A stretch of 64,000 bases of DNA from Adiantum capillus-veneris. Taxonomy: Eukaryota; Streptophyta; Polypodiopsida; Polypodiales; Pteridaceae. The stretch's first letter is position 1. The number at the start of each line of letters is the position of its first letter. Positions 20,691-32,063 of this stretch are shown piece by piece. The translations under genes and the position numbers were made by a program. The DNA lies in assembly GCA_014529385.2 (NCBI GenBank), contig CM043964.1:108600587-108664586 (forward strand), in the 5' to 3' direction. The notes under the pieces are model-generated. The model was not told where the DNA came from, searched no databases, and saw only the letters and a program-made list of their open reading frames with translations.

Positions 20691-20877
20691 CTTTTTGAAG
20701 CTGAGGCTGGTGCTATTTCAAAGCCTATGGAGAAATAGTGTAGTATTTAGGATTTTTAGATTAAGCAGCATATATGTAGTTTTTCGGAACTTGTTTTGTG
20801 GTCATGTTCTTTTTTTATCAAGGGATATGCAAGTCCGAGTCGAATTTCTACGAAATCCACCACTAGGACGTGCCATG

Positions 20878-21268
20878 TGTTGGAAGGGTAATTACTTAGC
20901 TAAATTGATGCCCATTCCGATTTATGCTAAATTGGTGATCTGAATCGAATTTTGCTCAGTCAGATTTCTATTTGGTCGGATATTGTAAGTTGGATTCTAT
21001 TTAGTTGAATGTTCATATTAAGAAGGTTTCAATTAGAGCAGCTATAACTCGTTGAAGATAGAAATAGTTGTGGGTATGAGAGAAAAATGGATGTACAAGC
21101 TTTTAGAAATAGAGTACTCTGATGTTTGAACTTGTCTTGTCTCTGTTTTTACTCAGTCTAAAGTTTCTTATGCTATCTTATACAATAATGTGATCATGAG
21201 TTGATGTTCATTTCTCTGTGTAAAAGTATGTGTGTGAGAAGAGTTTCTTGTGTTGATTAACCCCAACA
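20878..21268 (+). repeat. 3' LTR of element D
   Basis: 391 bases from TGTTGGAAGG to CCCCAACA, a TGTTGG...CCAACA inverted end pair. It aligns with 12262-12650 with frequent substitutions, mainly transitions. The bases before it are not purine-rich, which is unusual. Confidence 0.88.
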
Positions 21269-21479
21269 GAGGTGTGGCGTGTAGCTGGATTTTAGGTAAC
21301 AATCTGCTATATCCACCAAACATTGCACTTGAAATATTAGTTTGAAAATGAACATAGTGCAAAAAGTTACAAAGACAGTATGGATCAAAGACCTAGTGCA
21401 TGTGGACTAGAGTGGTGATCCATAATATGACAATGAGGGTACCATGTATATAGTAGTGCAAAGTCCTACATTGTGGACA

Positions 21480-21945
21480 AGTAATAATTGACAAGCACCA
21501 AGGATAAGGTTGATGTCGAGCCTAAAGAAAAGTCGCCAAAGCTAGACATTCCTAATGATAAGCTAAGGTGAGTGAATGAGGAAACTCGAATCAACATGGA
21601 CAATACTCATGTCAGCTTGTATAAGTACGACAACAGAGAGAAAATGCTATATTATAAGTGCGATGAGCCCTACATTCGGGAGTTATTGGAGCAAAAAAGG
21701 TTTTTACATATGAAGAAGGAAGAGATACTCATGTGATCATGCTTGATAAGTATGGGCGAATATACTCTCATGTAGATCACAAGGAGCTGGAGATATATAC
21801 ATACTTTGGAGGACCTCCCTATCAGTACTATATCACTCCTAGCATGTATAGACCGATAGTTTCAGAGAGGAGGCCAGAAATTGCAAGAGCGAGTCCTGTT
21901 AGAATTAAAGAAAAGATCAAGAATGATACGAGCCTTGAGTTCTAG
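21480..21945 (+). pseudogene. A2 gag-like N-terminal part with Y-x-D-x-x-G motifs
   Basis: From 21490 a frame reads STKDKVDVEPKEKS and then LYKYDNREKML, matching B1 (STKDKVDEELVDE, LYKFNNREQTL). After a frameshift, frame 21733-21945 reads VIMLDKYGRIYSHV and IYTYFGGPPYQYYITPS, which resemble the repeated motif of B1, B2 and B3. This is the evidence that A and B share one gag ancestor. Confidence 0.55.
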
Positions 21946-22279
21946 ATTCCAATGACCACACATCGGGGCAGTGATCTGAGGGCGTTCACTAAGTATAATT
22001 TTTGTATATCACGTGTGTTCACCAAATGGATTTTAATTACCCCCCTTGTACTTATTAATCTATAAAATTACAAGAAATTCTGTTGAAGACACGTGCTATG
22101 CTACATATACTTTAGTAAACTCCCTGGGGCAGTTTAAACATAATCCATACAACAAGAGTTCCAGATACCTAGATCGAAGCTAGGGATGTGCGGTCAGACA
22201 AGAGAACAACCGAGAGACTTGCAACTAGGTTTCCCAATGGTGGATACAAAATAAGAGATGTTCTTTTAGGAGAACCTAG

Positions 22280-22745
22280 AATTATGAGAATAGTAGTTGA
22301 AATGCGACGGATACGACCATCTCAAGTGGTAAAGTGTGTTGCCAAAAATTACAATGGGTAAGGAAGCAAAAGGAAAAAAAAATGAAGGAAGCTTTGCTTT
22401 GTTGTAGTACATTGAAAGATCTGTAGTTAGAGAGTTACCACAAGATGAGTGATTGTCAGTTCTCTTCATAGAGGGCTTTGAAAAAAAAACTCTCAAGAAA
22501 GATCTTCATTTGAAGGAATGCACAAAATTTAAGCAAGTCACTAGAGAAGCATTGTATCTAGTTGACACAACTACAAAATTTATGGAGAGGTAGCGGAAGA
22601 TGCAAACACTACTACTAGCTGTGCCTCTTCAACCACAAGTAAACCATCAATAAAACATAGTTCTGTTGCTTCAATCACACCAAATGTTGACCAAGTGGTC
22701 AAGGAAGTGATCAAAAGGATGAACCAAACCTATTGACAAAATCCA
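22280..22745 (+). pseudogene. gag: A2 gag capsid-like part
   Basis: Pieces in several frames read EMRRIRPSQVVKCVAKNYNG (about 22300), LSVLFIEGFEKKTLKKDLHL (about 22460) and VDQVVKEVIKRMNQTY (about 22690). All have collinear relatives in A1 on the minus strand at 2700, 2300 and 2080. The capsid core block present in A1 (2354-2572) is missing here, so an internal deletion is likely near 22350-22430. Confidence 0.65.
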
Positions 22746-22753
22746 AATCTCGC

Positions 22754-22776
22754 GGGGGGGGGGGGGGGGGGGGGGG
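22754..22776 (+). repeat. Poly-G tract of 23
   Basis: An uninterrupted run of 23 G lies inside the decayed gag of A2. It could fold into a G-quadruplex or be a sequencing or assembly weak point. Confidence 0.9.
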
Positions 22777-23130
22777 TCACTAGTAAAATTGTGTATTTTG
22801 CATGTGTTCAAGGACTATTTTTGAAACTCTCTATCTGTAAATTTTTGGCAAATAGAATGCACGATTTTTCTATTCAATCTATAATTTTTTTCCCACTTTC
22901 ATTTTATGACACCCTTTTGTATGTGAAAATATGAGAGAAAATAGAAATAAATGACCCCTTCTGTTGCACTCACATGATAGTCACACAATTATGAAGTGAC
23001 GCGCCAAGATCCTAATCTATGACAACAATCACCACAAGCAATGAATGTACCAAGAGCTTTGAGCTGGTGTGCAATCAAGGAGAAATACACCAACCACAAG
23101 AGAAATGAGTGTTTTTACAACTAGAATTAT

Positions 23131-23640
23131 ATGAGGGAAAGTCCATATGGACCTCTAGGAATGCAACCTTTTCCACCACCACTGAGGTACCAAATAGGAC
23201 CAAATAATGTAGCACAAGGGGGATATAAACCACAGCTTTTGTTGGGCCAACATCATCCTTTATCTCAAGACAATAGGGCAGTTGTTCAATATATACAACC
23301 TATAGAAGCATCACAAGTCAATAGATAATGCCACCAACGTCTTATTATGAATAGCCAGTGGAAACGTACAAGAGAGATCCGAATGAACCATTACACGATG
23401 GATGAAAATACACTCACGTTCATAACAAAGAAAAACTACAAACCTAGAGGTTATCCTCCTAGGTCAGGACAACCAATGGGGGCACAACAATCCACTTAAC
23501 TAGAAGGTCATTGCTAAAAATATGGAGGTAACCATTGGACACCATTTTGTCAACACAAGGGTGAGCGAACAAATATTTTTGGATTTTGCAAGGGTTGCGG
23601 GGTAAATTATTTACTTCCAAACTATCCCAAAATCCTAAAA
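23131..23640 (+). pseudogene. gag: A2 gag nucleocapsid region
   Basis: Frame 23131-23328 is Pro/Gln-rich (GMQPFPPPLRYQIGPNN) and matches A1 at 1114-1302. At 23506-23632 two zinc-knuckle-like blocks read C-stop-KYGGNHWTPFC and FCKGCGVNYLLPNY. The second has lost His and the last Cys. The spacing between the blocks equals that in A1. Confidence 0.65.
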
Positions 23641-25403
23641 ACAGAGAAAAGAAACGATGAATGTCATTGAAGTTTTGTCTTGCTTGAGTGGATTTGAAAT
23701 CAAGCCGCAAAAATTCCTATCAATGTGGTAACTAGAGCTCAATCTCAGGAAGCTGCTAGAAACATGCGAGTTGAGAATGAGCCAAAACTGGTAGATCAAA
23801 TTGAATTCGAGAGTTTGACGATCAGGACTCAAAGAAAATCTTGAAAAGCAAAAAGAGACAAAATGAAAGCTAAGAGGCTAAGGGAAAAGACTGCCTTGGA
23901 GACAGAGCTACAACAAACCAAAGAGTAGGTCAAATGTGAAAGAGAAAAAAATATTGAAGGAGTAGAGTCGTCCAAAACTTTACTAGGTCGTTTAGTCTTG
24001 GTTAAAAAGTATTGGAGCCCTTAGAAGCTTTGTTGCAAGCCTACGTGGTGAGACTAAAGAACAACCAGAGCTTAGAGAAAATATGGTTAACGTATTTGTA
24101 TTCCAAATTTGAAAAATAAAATTGGAAATGTGCAAATGGCTAATAGAGACCACTCAAGCTTTAATGCAACCAAAAACAACAAGCATTCCCAGCCAAGAGG
24201 TGATGACATCTCAAAAGAAAGGGGACAGTGAGCGCAAAGAAAACAAAACTATTGATCTAATAAAACCTACAAACAAAACACCATTGGATACAAGGGTAGT
24301 AGCAAACAAAACAAATGATTCCGAGTCATAAGGAATGATGACTATTCCAGAAGTGGAAGGGCCGCAAGCCTTGTGGAAAACAACAAAAAATTGCAAAGAT
24401 GGTAGTGCAACTTTTAAGTCTGCACTTATCATCATAGAAATCAATATGGATCATGAGTTTTATCCAAGGGATAGAGATGTTAATCAAACCCTATTAGAAG
24501 ACATTGTCTTGCTACAGTCTGTAGAAAACAAACACTTGCATGGGTGCCAAATCTAACACATATTTGGATATGCAGAGCATCTGAATGTGAAAGCTTGAGG
24601 AAATAGGATTGCATACTAGAAGGTTAGTAGAGGATAAAAGCTATGTTTGAGAGCCATTTCATGAATATTTGTTTGAAACCTTTGGGTGGAACCAAATACT
24701 CGCTACTCTAGATGTATGTGTGAATGAGATAGCCCCAACAAAATTTTGTGACAAAGAGGGTTTTGATATAATGCCCTTCCAAATAGTGAATTCTATCTTG
24801 AAACAGAGTTGGAAATTGAGGAGACATAAAATCAAGAAACAATAGATTGCAAAAGGCATGGGATGAGGTTTTTATCCTTGACGTAATTGACAAAAGTGAT
24901 GAGAGTTCTAATATTTGCAAGACAATGAATTAGAGATTGACACCAAGGATCAACTATCAAGTATCTTCGAAAATGAGAATAAGCCAAACCAACATGAGTC
25001 TCTCTTCTATGATTTCCCAAACCATAAATCAAGAAGACATCAAAGGTATCAAGGAAAAAGAGTGCAAAAATAGAGAAACACACAAGAGAAACCAATGCCT
25101 GGATTGTTGAGCAGAATGCAATATTTGATGCTTGTCGGAGCAGACGATTGTGTCAGGGACAAAACTACTCGAACAAAATCTATGAAACCAACTTTTACAA
25201 AGACTAATCTAAAGATACGAAGTAAAGAGGAACCCAAAGACACACATGAAGCATCATAAAAATTTCCAAAATGTGAGTATCAAAGGCTAAAGCAAACTTT
25301 GAAAGAAATTTGAACAATGAAAATGGAAAGTGAAGAGGGATCAGACACCAACAATTTTGATGCTCCCTCTCACTATGACAGGAGAATCATAGTCTAAAAG
25401 CCA
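23641..25403 (+). pseudogene. A2 gag-pol linker and pre-RT region
   Basis: At 23660-23900 fragments read MNVIEVLSCLSGFEIK and TRAQSQEAARNM, then a charged helical stretch (KAKRLREKTALETELQQTKE). Frame 24122-24331 matches A1 at 97-300. Frame 24335-24556 follows with no named domain. From 24560 to 25400 only scraps are visible. The protease expected here is not recognised. Confidence 0.5.
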
Positions 25404-25989
25404 ATGAGGGAACTCAAGGAATCAAAAACACCTTATGATGGAGATGAGAATGCAAAGTGCATTGACCTAGCTAAACCAGGGGAAGAACCAAAGTTGGCGT
25501 ATATTGCCTTAAACCTCACTAAGGAAGAAGAGCAGCTACTATTAATAGCTACACTCAAAAAATATAAAGATGTGTCTGCATGGTCTTATAAGTACCTTTA
25601 GGGAGTTGATCCTAGCATTTTCAAACATACATTACCCTTTACAAAAACAGAGTTTATCTATGAGATCAAACACACACATTGGGTGTCATCGATTGTGGTA
25701 GTGCCCAAAAAAGAATGGCAAATTATAAGTTTGTGTTAATCTCAAACATGTAAATTTGGCCACCATCATAGATAAGTATCCCTTATAAACTACAGACCAT
25801 GTGATTGAGAGACTCGTGGGCAAGGAAGCTTACAGCTTTCTAGATGGCTTTTTAGGCTACAATCAGCTTGCCATAAATCTAGAGGATCAACATAAGACAA
25901 TAGTTGCAACAGAATGGGACATATTTTCTTATCGAGTAATGTCGTTTGGCTTAACCAATGCAATTGCCACATTCTAGAGGATGATGATT
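25404..25989 (+). pseudogene. pol: A2 reverse transcriptase, N-terminal half
   Basis: Reads LNLTKEEEQLLLIATLKKYK and DVSAWSYKYL-stop-GVDP (TAG for Gln), then SSIVVVPKK, AYSFLDGFLGYNQLAINLED and MSFGLTNAIATF (about 25940). It ends at the edge of the element C LTR (25990). The catalytic YVDD block is absent from the window: the RT resumes at 29405 downstream of it. Confidence 0.8.
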
Positions 25990-26676
25990 TGTAATGTAAA
26001 TGGCATATGAGCTTTGAGAATAGCGAAATTAGCATAATTAAAGAGATTATTTTTGTGAGACTACTTTGAGGACATAGAAGGTGAACTTATTTAGTGGTAG
26101 CAACTTAACCATGGTACTAAATTAACCTGGCATGAACAATACTTGTGCAAGAGAGAGAGTTTAGAGAACTTGAAATGAGTTGAGGATCAGATTTATGTGG
26201 AGCCGGTCCCCCCTCCAATAGGCTTTTGTATTATAGATTCTCCCATCAAGAGAGACTTGATACAATACAATCTTTGTGTTCCTTGTGACCTAGGTGATGC
26301 AAAGAAGATGGAAATATTCATGCATCATGAACATAACAGAATTTGTGAAAAGCATTAATCATTTCCAGTCTCAATCGGAAGGCCTCAAACACCTTCAAAG
26401 GTGGAGAGAGCTAGCTAGGAATGAGGGTAGGAAAGAGCAAGAAGGAACATTCATAGGAAAAAGAAATAGTTCCTCACTTATCATCACTCTTCTTGCTAGC
26501 ATAAATAATAGCATAGTGATGAAGATGGAGAAGATGGCAAGATTAAGCATTGAAGCATGGCTCTTGGTGGATTTTCATTCCATAGCCAAGAGTGTTGTTG
26601 TAGGCTCTGAAATTGTCTACTAGCTTGGAGAAGGAGATGGATCTCTTGCACTTTTCACTTCACACAATGAGTGTGT

Positions 26677-26707
<31 letters not shown>

Positions 26708-26711
26708 GGGG

Positions 26712-26751
<40 letters not shown>

Positions 26752-27546
26752 CGGAGAGTATACCCCCCAAGCTAGCCCCCTCCTTGCTTTGATGAACCCT
26801 GCTTCTAGCACTATCTCACACCTGCTTGGACCTCCTCAAGCTTGGACAATCACAGACTTAGAGCATATCAAGCAGCAAGGGTAGCCTTGGGACAAGTGTC
26901 CCCCTTCCCCTTTGAGAGAGTGGACTTGATAAATGCATAGAAAATTAATTCAGCTAACTAAATTATCATTGGATCCCTTGGGAGGCACACCATGAGGGCA
27001 ACATGAAGAGGATATTGAAAAGTGTCCTATTTTATTTCTTTGTATCAAGCTTGCCTTATGTGAGGGTGTGTGTGTTCTCTCTCTCTATCCCCTTTAATGA
27101 GGGCTCGCCCCCCCTTGTGTAGGGATATGCATTCACTTTGTGGAACAGCTTATCCCTCAAGCACCTTAGTCATGGAGCAACTTAGCACCTTGGTCATTGA
27201 GAATCTCAAGCACCTTAGTCAGCAAGCACAACAAGCAACTCAAGCTTGGGCTGAGTTCCCACCTCAAGCTTAGTTCTAGTTTGCCTAAGGACAAAGGAAT
27301 TTTAACACTAACCTTTGTAGGTCTTAAATGAAGCTAACCCTAAGATCTTTTAAGGTCTAGTATTTAGCCTTGCTCTTTGATAGACAATCGCCCATTTGGA
27401 TCCCTTTACCATTTTCCCCATGTTGAGATAGAGTTATAAGCACATGTCTATATTCAAACCCTTGTTCCCATTAATTCTCCCACTTTAAATGATCATTTTA
27501 ATATGAGAAAATCATTTGGGTTGGTTAGATATTAGATTTTATAACA
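25990..27546 (-). repeat. 3' LTR of the truncated C element
   Basis: 1557 bases, TGTAATGT to TTATAACA on the plus strand, matching the solo LTR 8566-10153 throughout. The purine tract AAGAGAGACGTAA precedes it on the minus strand (27547-27559). A (GT)n-(G)n-(GT)n block at 26671-26750 expands one site within it. Confidence 0.88.
26671..26750 (+). repeat. (GT)n-(G)22-(GT)n microsatellite
   Basis: About ten GT units, 22 consecutive G (26691-26712) and about eighteen TG units. It lies inside the C-family LTR, at a place where the solo LTR has only short GT runs (about 9240-9265). Confidence 0.9.
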
Positions 27547-27916
27547 TTACGTCTCTCTTGAAATCATAGTCGTCCTCGAGTATGAGGTGGAAGAGATAAA
27601 TCCTTAGTCATTAGTCAATGTTTCTTAGCGGTTAGAGGATCCCTTTTAACCCTATGACATCATTCCAAGATGGATGACTAATCCATTTGGTTCTTGGGAG
27701 ACGTAGCTCCCATAAGCATGTCTGCTCTTTAGTCCATTTCATTCTCCCAAAGAAGAGTGACAAATTCTACTTGGTCATCATCACAAACATGATTCAAAGC
27801 ATTCATACTATTTAAATTTGTGCACAACAAAAAGAGAATTAGTCTTATAGTATTTTTTTGGTAGTTTAGCATAATACTTTTGATGGCCTAGGGTTTTTGC
27901 CTGTCATTTGCCTCAA

Positions 27917-28704
27917 TCAAGCCTTGGGAGACTTAAGTAAGACCGAATTATTTTCTTTGAGCGTTAAGGCCCTTCTGTGCTTGTCAACAACAAATTTTTG
28001 CCTTTGTTGAGAGATAGATATAGCCTCCTTAATCTTTTTAAAAGATTCTTGTAGGTCACGGCTATACTCATTGGTAGGGAAGATCTTCCCATGTACTTTA
28101 AGTAGCAAGGGAGTCTTAGGTCTTCCCTCAATGATTTCAAAAGGTGATTTTCCCTTAGAAATATAGACAGTATTATTGTACGCATACTCTACAAGAGGTA
28201 AGTACTTTTTCCATTGTGAGCTTTGATCTACTTTAGTAACATAAGTCTTTAATAGATTGAGTATTGTAAGATTGGTTATCTTCCTTTGGCCATCTGTTTG
28301 TGGGTGATAGGCCGAAGAGCAATTCAATCTTGTACCTAGATTCTCAAAGAGAACTTTCCAAAGATTATTGGTCATTCTAGGATCTCTATCTGACACGATG
28401 GATGTTGGAAATCCATGGTGTTTGAAAATCTGAGATATGAAGAGAGTTGCCATTTGGTTTGCCTTGATAGTCTTTTGATAGCAATAAAGTGTGCTTGCTT
28501 GCTAAGCCTATTGATTGTTGTCCATATCCCCGTATTCCCAAGGATAGACTTGGGTAATCTAAAGATAAAATCCGTGGATATACTCTTCCATGGTGAACTA
28601 GGGATTTGCAATGGCTGGAGTAATCCAAGTTTCTTCCATCTATCATGATTAGTCTTTTGGTATACCACACATTTTGAAACATACTCTTGTATGCCCACTT
28701 CCAA
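27917..28704 (-). pseudogene. pol: C element (minus copy) integrase
   Basis: Frame 28372-28704 has the end of the zinc domain (KCVVYQKT, second Cys now Tyr), WKSISTDFIF with the first catalytic Asp, and a shift near 28400. Frame 27917-28453 reads SIVSDRDPRM with the second Asp, YHPQTDGQRKITN where the catalytic Glu is lost, and then YAYNNTVY and EIIEGRPKTP. The sequence then jumps near 27865 to 3' non-coding DNA, skipping about 390 bases that in the plus copy encode GPF and chromodomain. Confidence 0.85.
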
Positions 28705-29400
28705 GGTTGGAAAATAGAAGTATGTCTACTCCTTGAAGAGTAGGTTGAATGCCTCTATGCTCTGCATAGGGAGGAGCATGGGATTCATACATGAATTTCT
28801 CATGAAGGGAGTGGGTAACGCATAGCCTATTGCCATGGAGAAGATAACCGTCCTACAAGGTGAATGGTTCCTCTTTGTTTCCTAAAGCAAGTTCGGACAT
28901 TATGTCTTTAAAGTCAATGCCAATATCATACTCATCCATCAAAGAAGATAGATCATTGTGAGTTACAATAGACATCGCATTAACTTTTGGTCATCGTAAA
29001 AGTGAATCAGCCACTTGATTGTGCTTACTAGCAATTGAGAAATATGAAAATAAAATTGCGAAAGAAAACTTGCCCACCTTATTTGTTTGTCGTAAAGCTT
29101 GGTTTGCATCATGAACTACTTGAGACTTTGGTGCTCTGTTTGTGAAATAAATGGAGTTCCCAATAGATAGTGCTTCCATGTGTCTAGGGCATGTAGAACA
29201 GCTACAAGCTCTCTCTCATAAATTCTCAAGACCCCTTCATCCGTATTGAGCCTTCGGCTTTCATATAATATGGAATGCCCTTCTTGAATTAAGACTGCTC
29301 CAAGGCAATCACCACAAGCATCACATTGGACATCAAATGGCTTTGAGAGATCCGGAAGCATAAGGACTGGTCTGAGAAATGTGTCTTCATGGTAAGACAA
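28705..29400 (-). pseudogene. pol: C element (minus copy) RNase H and tether
   Basis: Frame 29116-29400 reads PFDVQCDACGDCLGAVLIQE, LYESRRLNTDEG, RELVAVLHALDTWKHYLLGT and TEHQSLK, the gypsy RNase H domain. The remaining part to 28705 is in other frames and includes the HNQVADSL end block (about 29000). The left neighbour block of RT is missing. Confidence 0.82.
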
Positions 29401-29900
29401 GGGAAGATTTTAAGACACATTGTGTCTAAAAATGGAATTTCCATAGATCTTGAGAAGATACAATTCATTGTTTCTCATTCAAGATCCACAAAATCTAGAG
29501 AGGTACAAGCCTTTATGGGCCATTGTGGTTACTACAAAAGGTTTATCTATTAGATGCACGCGGTCATTGTAAAACTTCTCTATGCTCTCATCACAAAGTT
29601 TTAGTGGACTAACGAGTGAAAAAAGGCATTCCAGCAATTGTAGTAGAGATTGATTTCTGCTCCAATTGGAATATGATATTTCATGTCCACATTGACGCAT
29701 CAACATACAAAATTGGATGCATCTTAACACAACCTAGAGAGAAAAACATGGATTTTTCCATCTGTTACTCTAGTAGACAACTTAATAGTGGGGAAATAAA
29801 TTACACAGCCACAAAAAGGAACGGATTAGGAATGGTTTATACCATGAAAATTTTCAAACTACATTCTCACAATTTTTGTAGTCTTTGTGGATCATCAAGC
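29401..29900 (+). pseudogene. pol: A2 RT C-terminus and RNase H
   Basis: Reads KILRHIVSKNGISIDLEKIQ, then VQAFMGHCGYYKRF, typical of the RT thumb. From 29616 a frame reads FHVHIDASTYKIGCILTQP and SSRQLNSGEINYTATKRNGL, the RNase H start. It continues the RT broken at 25989, minus the YVDD segment. Confidence 0.8.
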
Positions 29901-30200
29901 ATTATAATACTTGATGAACAAGCATGCTATATAGGACTTATTTTCTAATGGTATATCATATTTCTTGAGTTTAATTTCATTGTAGTAGTCGAGAAATGAA
30001 CTACACATCAGAGAGTTGACCATTTTTTGAGATTGACTCATGGGGAAGCACCTCAAGGAGTTGACAATGATTTGCCTAGATCTCATCTATTCAAAATCTA
30101 GATGGTACCAATGCGGAGTGAACATCTAATGTATTTCCTCACCATTATCTCATTGCAAGTAGAAAGGCAACCATTAGTCATTGAATAAATATGAACACTT

Positions 30201-30431
30201 TTGCCGATAGGGAGAAGGCTATACAAGCATCAAAATGATGGGATATTGAGGCTATCTATAGAGACTTTAGAAAAAAATGTATACTTGAGCCACATTCATG
30301 TGCAAACAACGGGGACTCGCAATGGAAAAATACAAACATTTCAACAATTGAGGAGATTTGGAGTGTATTGGCCTAATATGCAGCGAACTATTCATGACTA
30401 TATTAGTTCATGTGGCATTTGTGCAATCTAG
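30201..30431 (+). pseudogene. pol: A2 first HHCC zinc domain
   Basis: Frame reads RLYKHQNDGILRL, LSHIHVQTTGTRNG, RRFGVYWPNMQRTIHDY and ends SSCGICAI, an integrase-type HHCC domain (H-x-H about 30 residues before C-x2-C). A second, different HHCC domain follows at about 30640-30830, directly before the integrase core. Two such domains in a row is not the normal gypsy layout. Confidence 0.65.
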
Positions 30432-30439
30432 GCACCTAT

Positions 30440-31745
30440 AGAACATGCACACTATTCTGAGCGGCAGTGACACCCAAGTGGAGTAAGTACATTGCGGATT
30501 ACCTGGAAAAAGGTGTATGTCAAAAAATATCAGTAGATTCCAAAATGGAAGTCAATTCAGACTAAAGCTGAGAGATACTTGATCATTGAGAACCACCTCT
30601 ACAAGCAAGGAAACAATAACAACTTATGAACTTGTGGCACAAAAAGTGAGTACATACCAATTCTTGAGGAAGATCATGTTGGATAGGTGGTTGGACAATT
30701 TTCTACAGACAAAACTACAAAAACAATACTTCTTGCCATAATTTGGTGGTTGACCTTGTTCATGGATGATGAATAATATGTGAAATTTTGTGATGATTGC
30801 CAACACGCCAAAGCACCTAAGAGACGAGATGAACTGCCATTACAACCTATGATGGGAGCAAGGGATTTTTCCAAATGAGGAATAGACTTCGACCTGTCAC
30901 ACCTTCTAAATATAAGATAAAATACTCAACATATCATAGTGGCCACATATTATCTAGCCAAGTGGATATAAGTCAATTGAATGCAAAAAACGATTCCCAA
31001 ATGATAGCATAGTTTCTATACGAAAACATCTTCATAAGATACAGGCTACTGATCTAGATAGTGAGTGATCAAGAGACTCGCTTTCTAAACGATGTGATTA
31101 AATTATTTTTGAAATAATTCATGGTGCTCCATTGTAAATTGGTACCATATCACCGTCAAGTGAATGACAAGCAGAGAGCACAAACAAAATTCTTTGCACA
31201 GTGCTTACCAAAATAGTGGATGAATCAAGAGCAGACTGGGACCAAAAGTTACATTCAACTCTTTGGGTGTATCGAGTTACTTACAAAAAAACACTTGGGA
31301 CAACACACTTCAACATGGTGTTTGGAATTAATTCCATATTTCCCATGAAATTCTTGATTCCTACACTACACATAGCCAAAAACTTAGGGTGGACACAACA
31401 TGAATTGTTTGACAAAGTTGTCTAGCTAGAAAATCTAGCGAATTGCTTCTCAAAGCTATTGCAACCATTTATGCACAAAAGCGGCACATAAAAGAGATCC
31501 ATGATCAACATGTGATCAACAAGGAGTTTCAAAAAGGGGACTATTTATTAGTCTACACTTTAAAACAACACTCTAAAAAGCTACAAAAGCAAGGTAAAGG
31601 CTTATTTGTGATCAACGACATAGAATACAATGACGCCATTAAATTTTCAACAAAAACATTAGAGGGAGAGGAGATGCCTAATTTCACTATTGTTTGCAAG
31701 TCAAAGAAATACCATCTCCCATTAACCACAAAAATGCAAAAATAG
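30440..31745 (+). pseudogene. pol: A2 second HHCC domain, integrase core and C-terminus
   Basis: Broken frames give ERYLIIENHLYKQG, EEDHVG, GQFSTDKTTKTI, CDDCQHAKAPKRRDELP, YLAKWI (about 30955), then frame 31201-31425 (VDESRADWDQKLHSTLWVYR, GTTHFNMVFGI) and frame 31443-31745 (KGDYLLVYTLKQHS). The order is zinc domain, core, GPY-like end. Catalytic Asp and Glu positions fall in decayed parts. The element would have integrated DNA; now dead. Confidence 0.75.
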
Positions 31746-31905
31746 ATACATCAAGCCGTTGAACAAAAGCAAATTACTCATGCCATTTAAGAACATGCAA
31801 AGGAAGAAGCCAAGTTGCAAATTTTAAAGCACAAAGAGAATCACAACACAGCCCAAATTCGACAACTCAAAACCCCATTCTTCCTATCGACGCTATTCAA
31901 ATAGA
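31746..31905 (+). other. A2 tail, no recognised feature
   Basis: A short Gln/Lys-rich remnant (AKEEAKLQILKHKENHN) follows integrase. No polypurine tract or LTR is visible. Confidence 0.4.
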
Positions 31906-32063
31906 ACTTGATTGGCTTGGAGGTATGGATGTATGCATCAATATCTAGCTGGAAAATGGATGTATGCATCAATAGAGCTTGATTGTATGGATGTATGATA
32001 TTCAAATACAACTTGATTGGCTTGGAGGTATGGATGTATGCATCAACATCTAGCCGGAAAATG
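31906..32063 (+). repeat. Local direct repeat
   Basis: A block of about 55 bases starting ACTTGATTGGCTTGGAGG and ending near GGAAAATGG occurs at about 31908-31960 and again at 32010-32063. A partial copy (GGATGTATGCATCAATAGAG) lies between. It looks like replication slippage. Confidence 0.7.

Larger units (their letters stand above)
12262..21268 (+). mobile_element. Element D: full-length Ty3/gypsy retrotransposon
   Basis: Two direct LTRs (12262-12650 and 20878-21268) enclose gag, two zinc knuckles, protease, RT, RNase H, integrase and an extra ORF, all on the plus strand. Flanking pentamers GAAGT (12257-12261) and GAGGT (21269-21273) differ by one base and fit an old target-site duplication. 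Frames are broken by about 15 in-frame TAG codons and a few shifts. The LTRs are visibly diverged, so the insertion is not recent. I see no normal polypurine tract before the 3' LTR. Confidence 0.9.
25990..29400 (-). mobile_element. Truncated C-family gypsy element inside the A2 RT gene
   Basis: On the minus strand RNase H (29400-28991), integrase (28704-27917) and a complete 3' LTR (27546-25990) are present. The 5' half (5' LTR, gag, protease, RT) is missing, and so is about 200 bases of A2 RT. Both losses fit one deletion ending near 29400. Compared with the copy at 58.8-63.8 kb, the integrase C-terminus and chromodomain are also deleted. Confidence 0.85.
21269..32063 (+). mobile_element. 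Element A2: gypsy element with gag and pol, split by element C
   Basis: Plus-strand remnants run gag (21.5-22.7 kb), nucleocapsid (23.1-23.6 kb), linker (23.6-24.6 kb), RT (25.4-26.0 kb), then after the inserted C element, RT end and RNase H (29.4-29.9 kb) and integrase (30.2-31.7 kb). Gag matches A1 and, upstream, B1. No LTRs were found at either end; D lies directly to the left. I found no protease, and 24560-25400 is unresolved coding-like sequence. Confidence 0.75.

Noticed and set aside
26620-26884. ORFs in the GT/G repeat region
   Set aside because: Low-complexity translation within an LTR.
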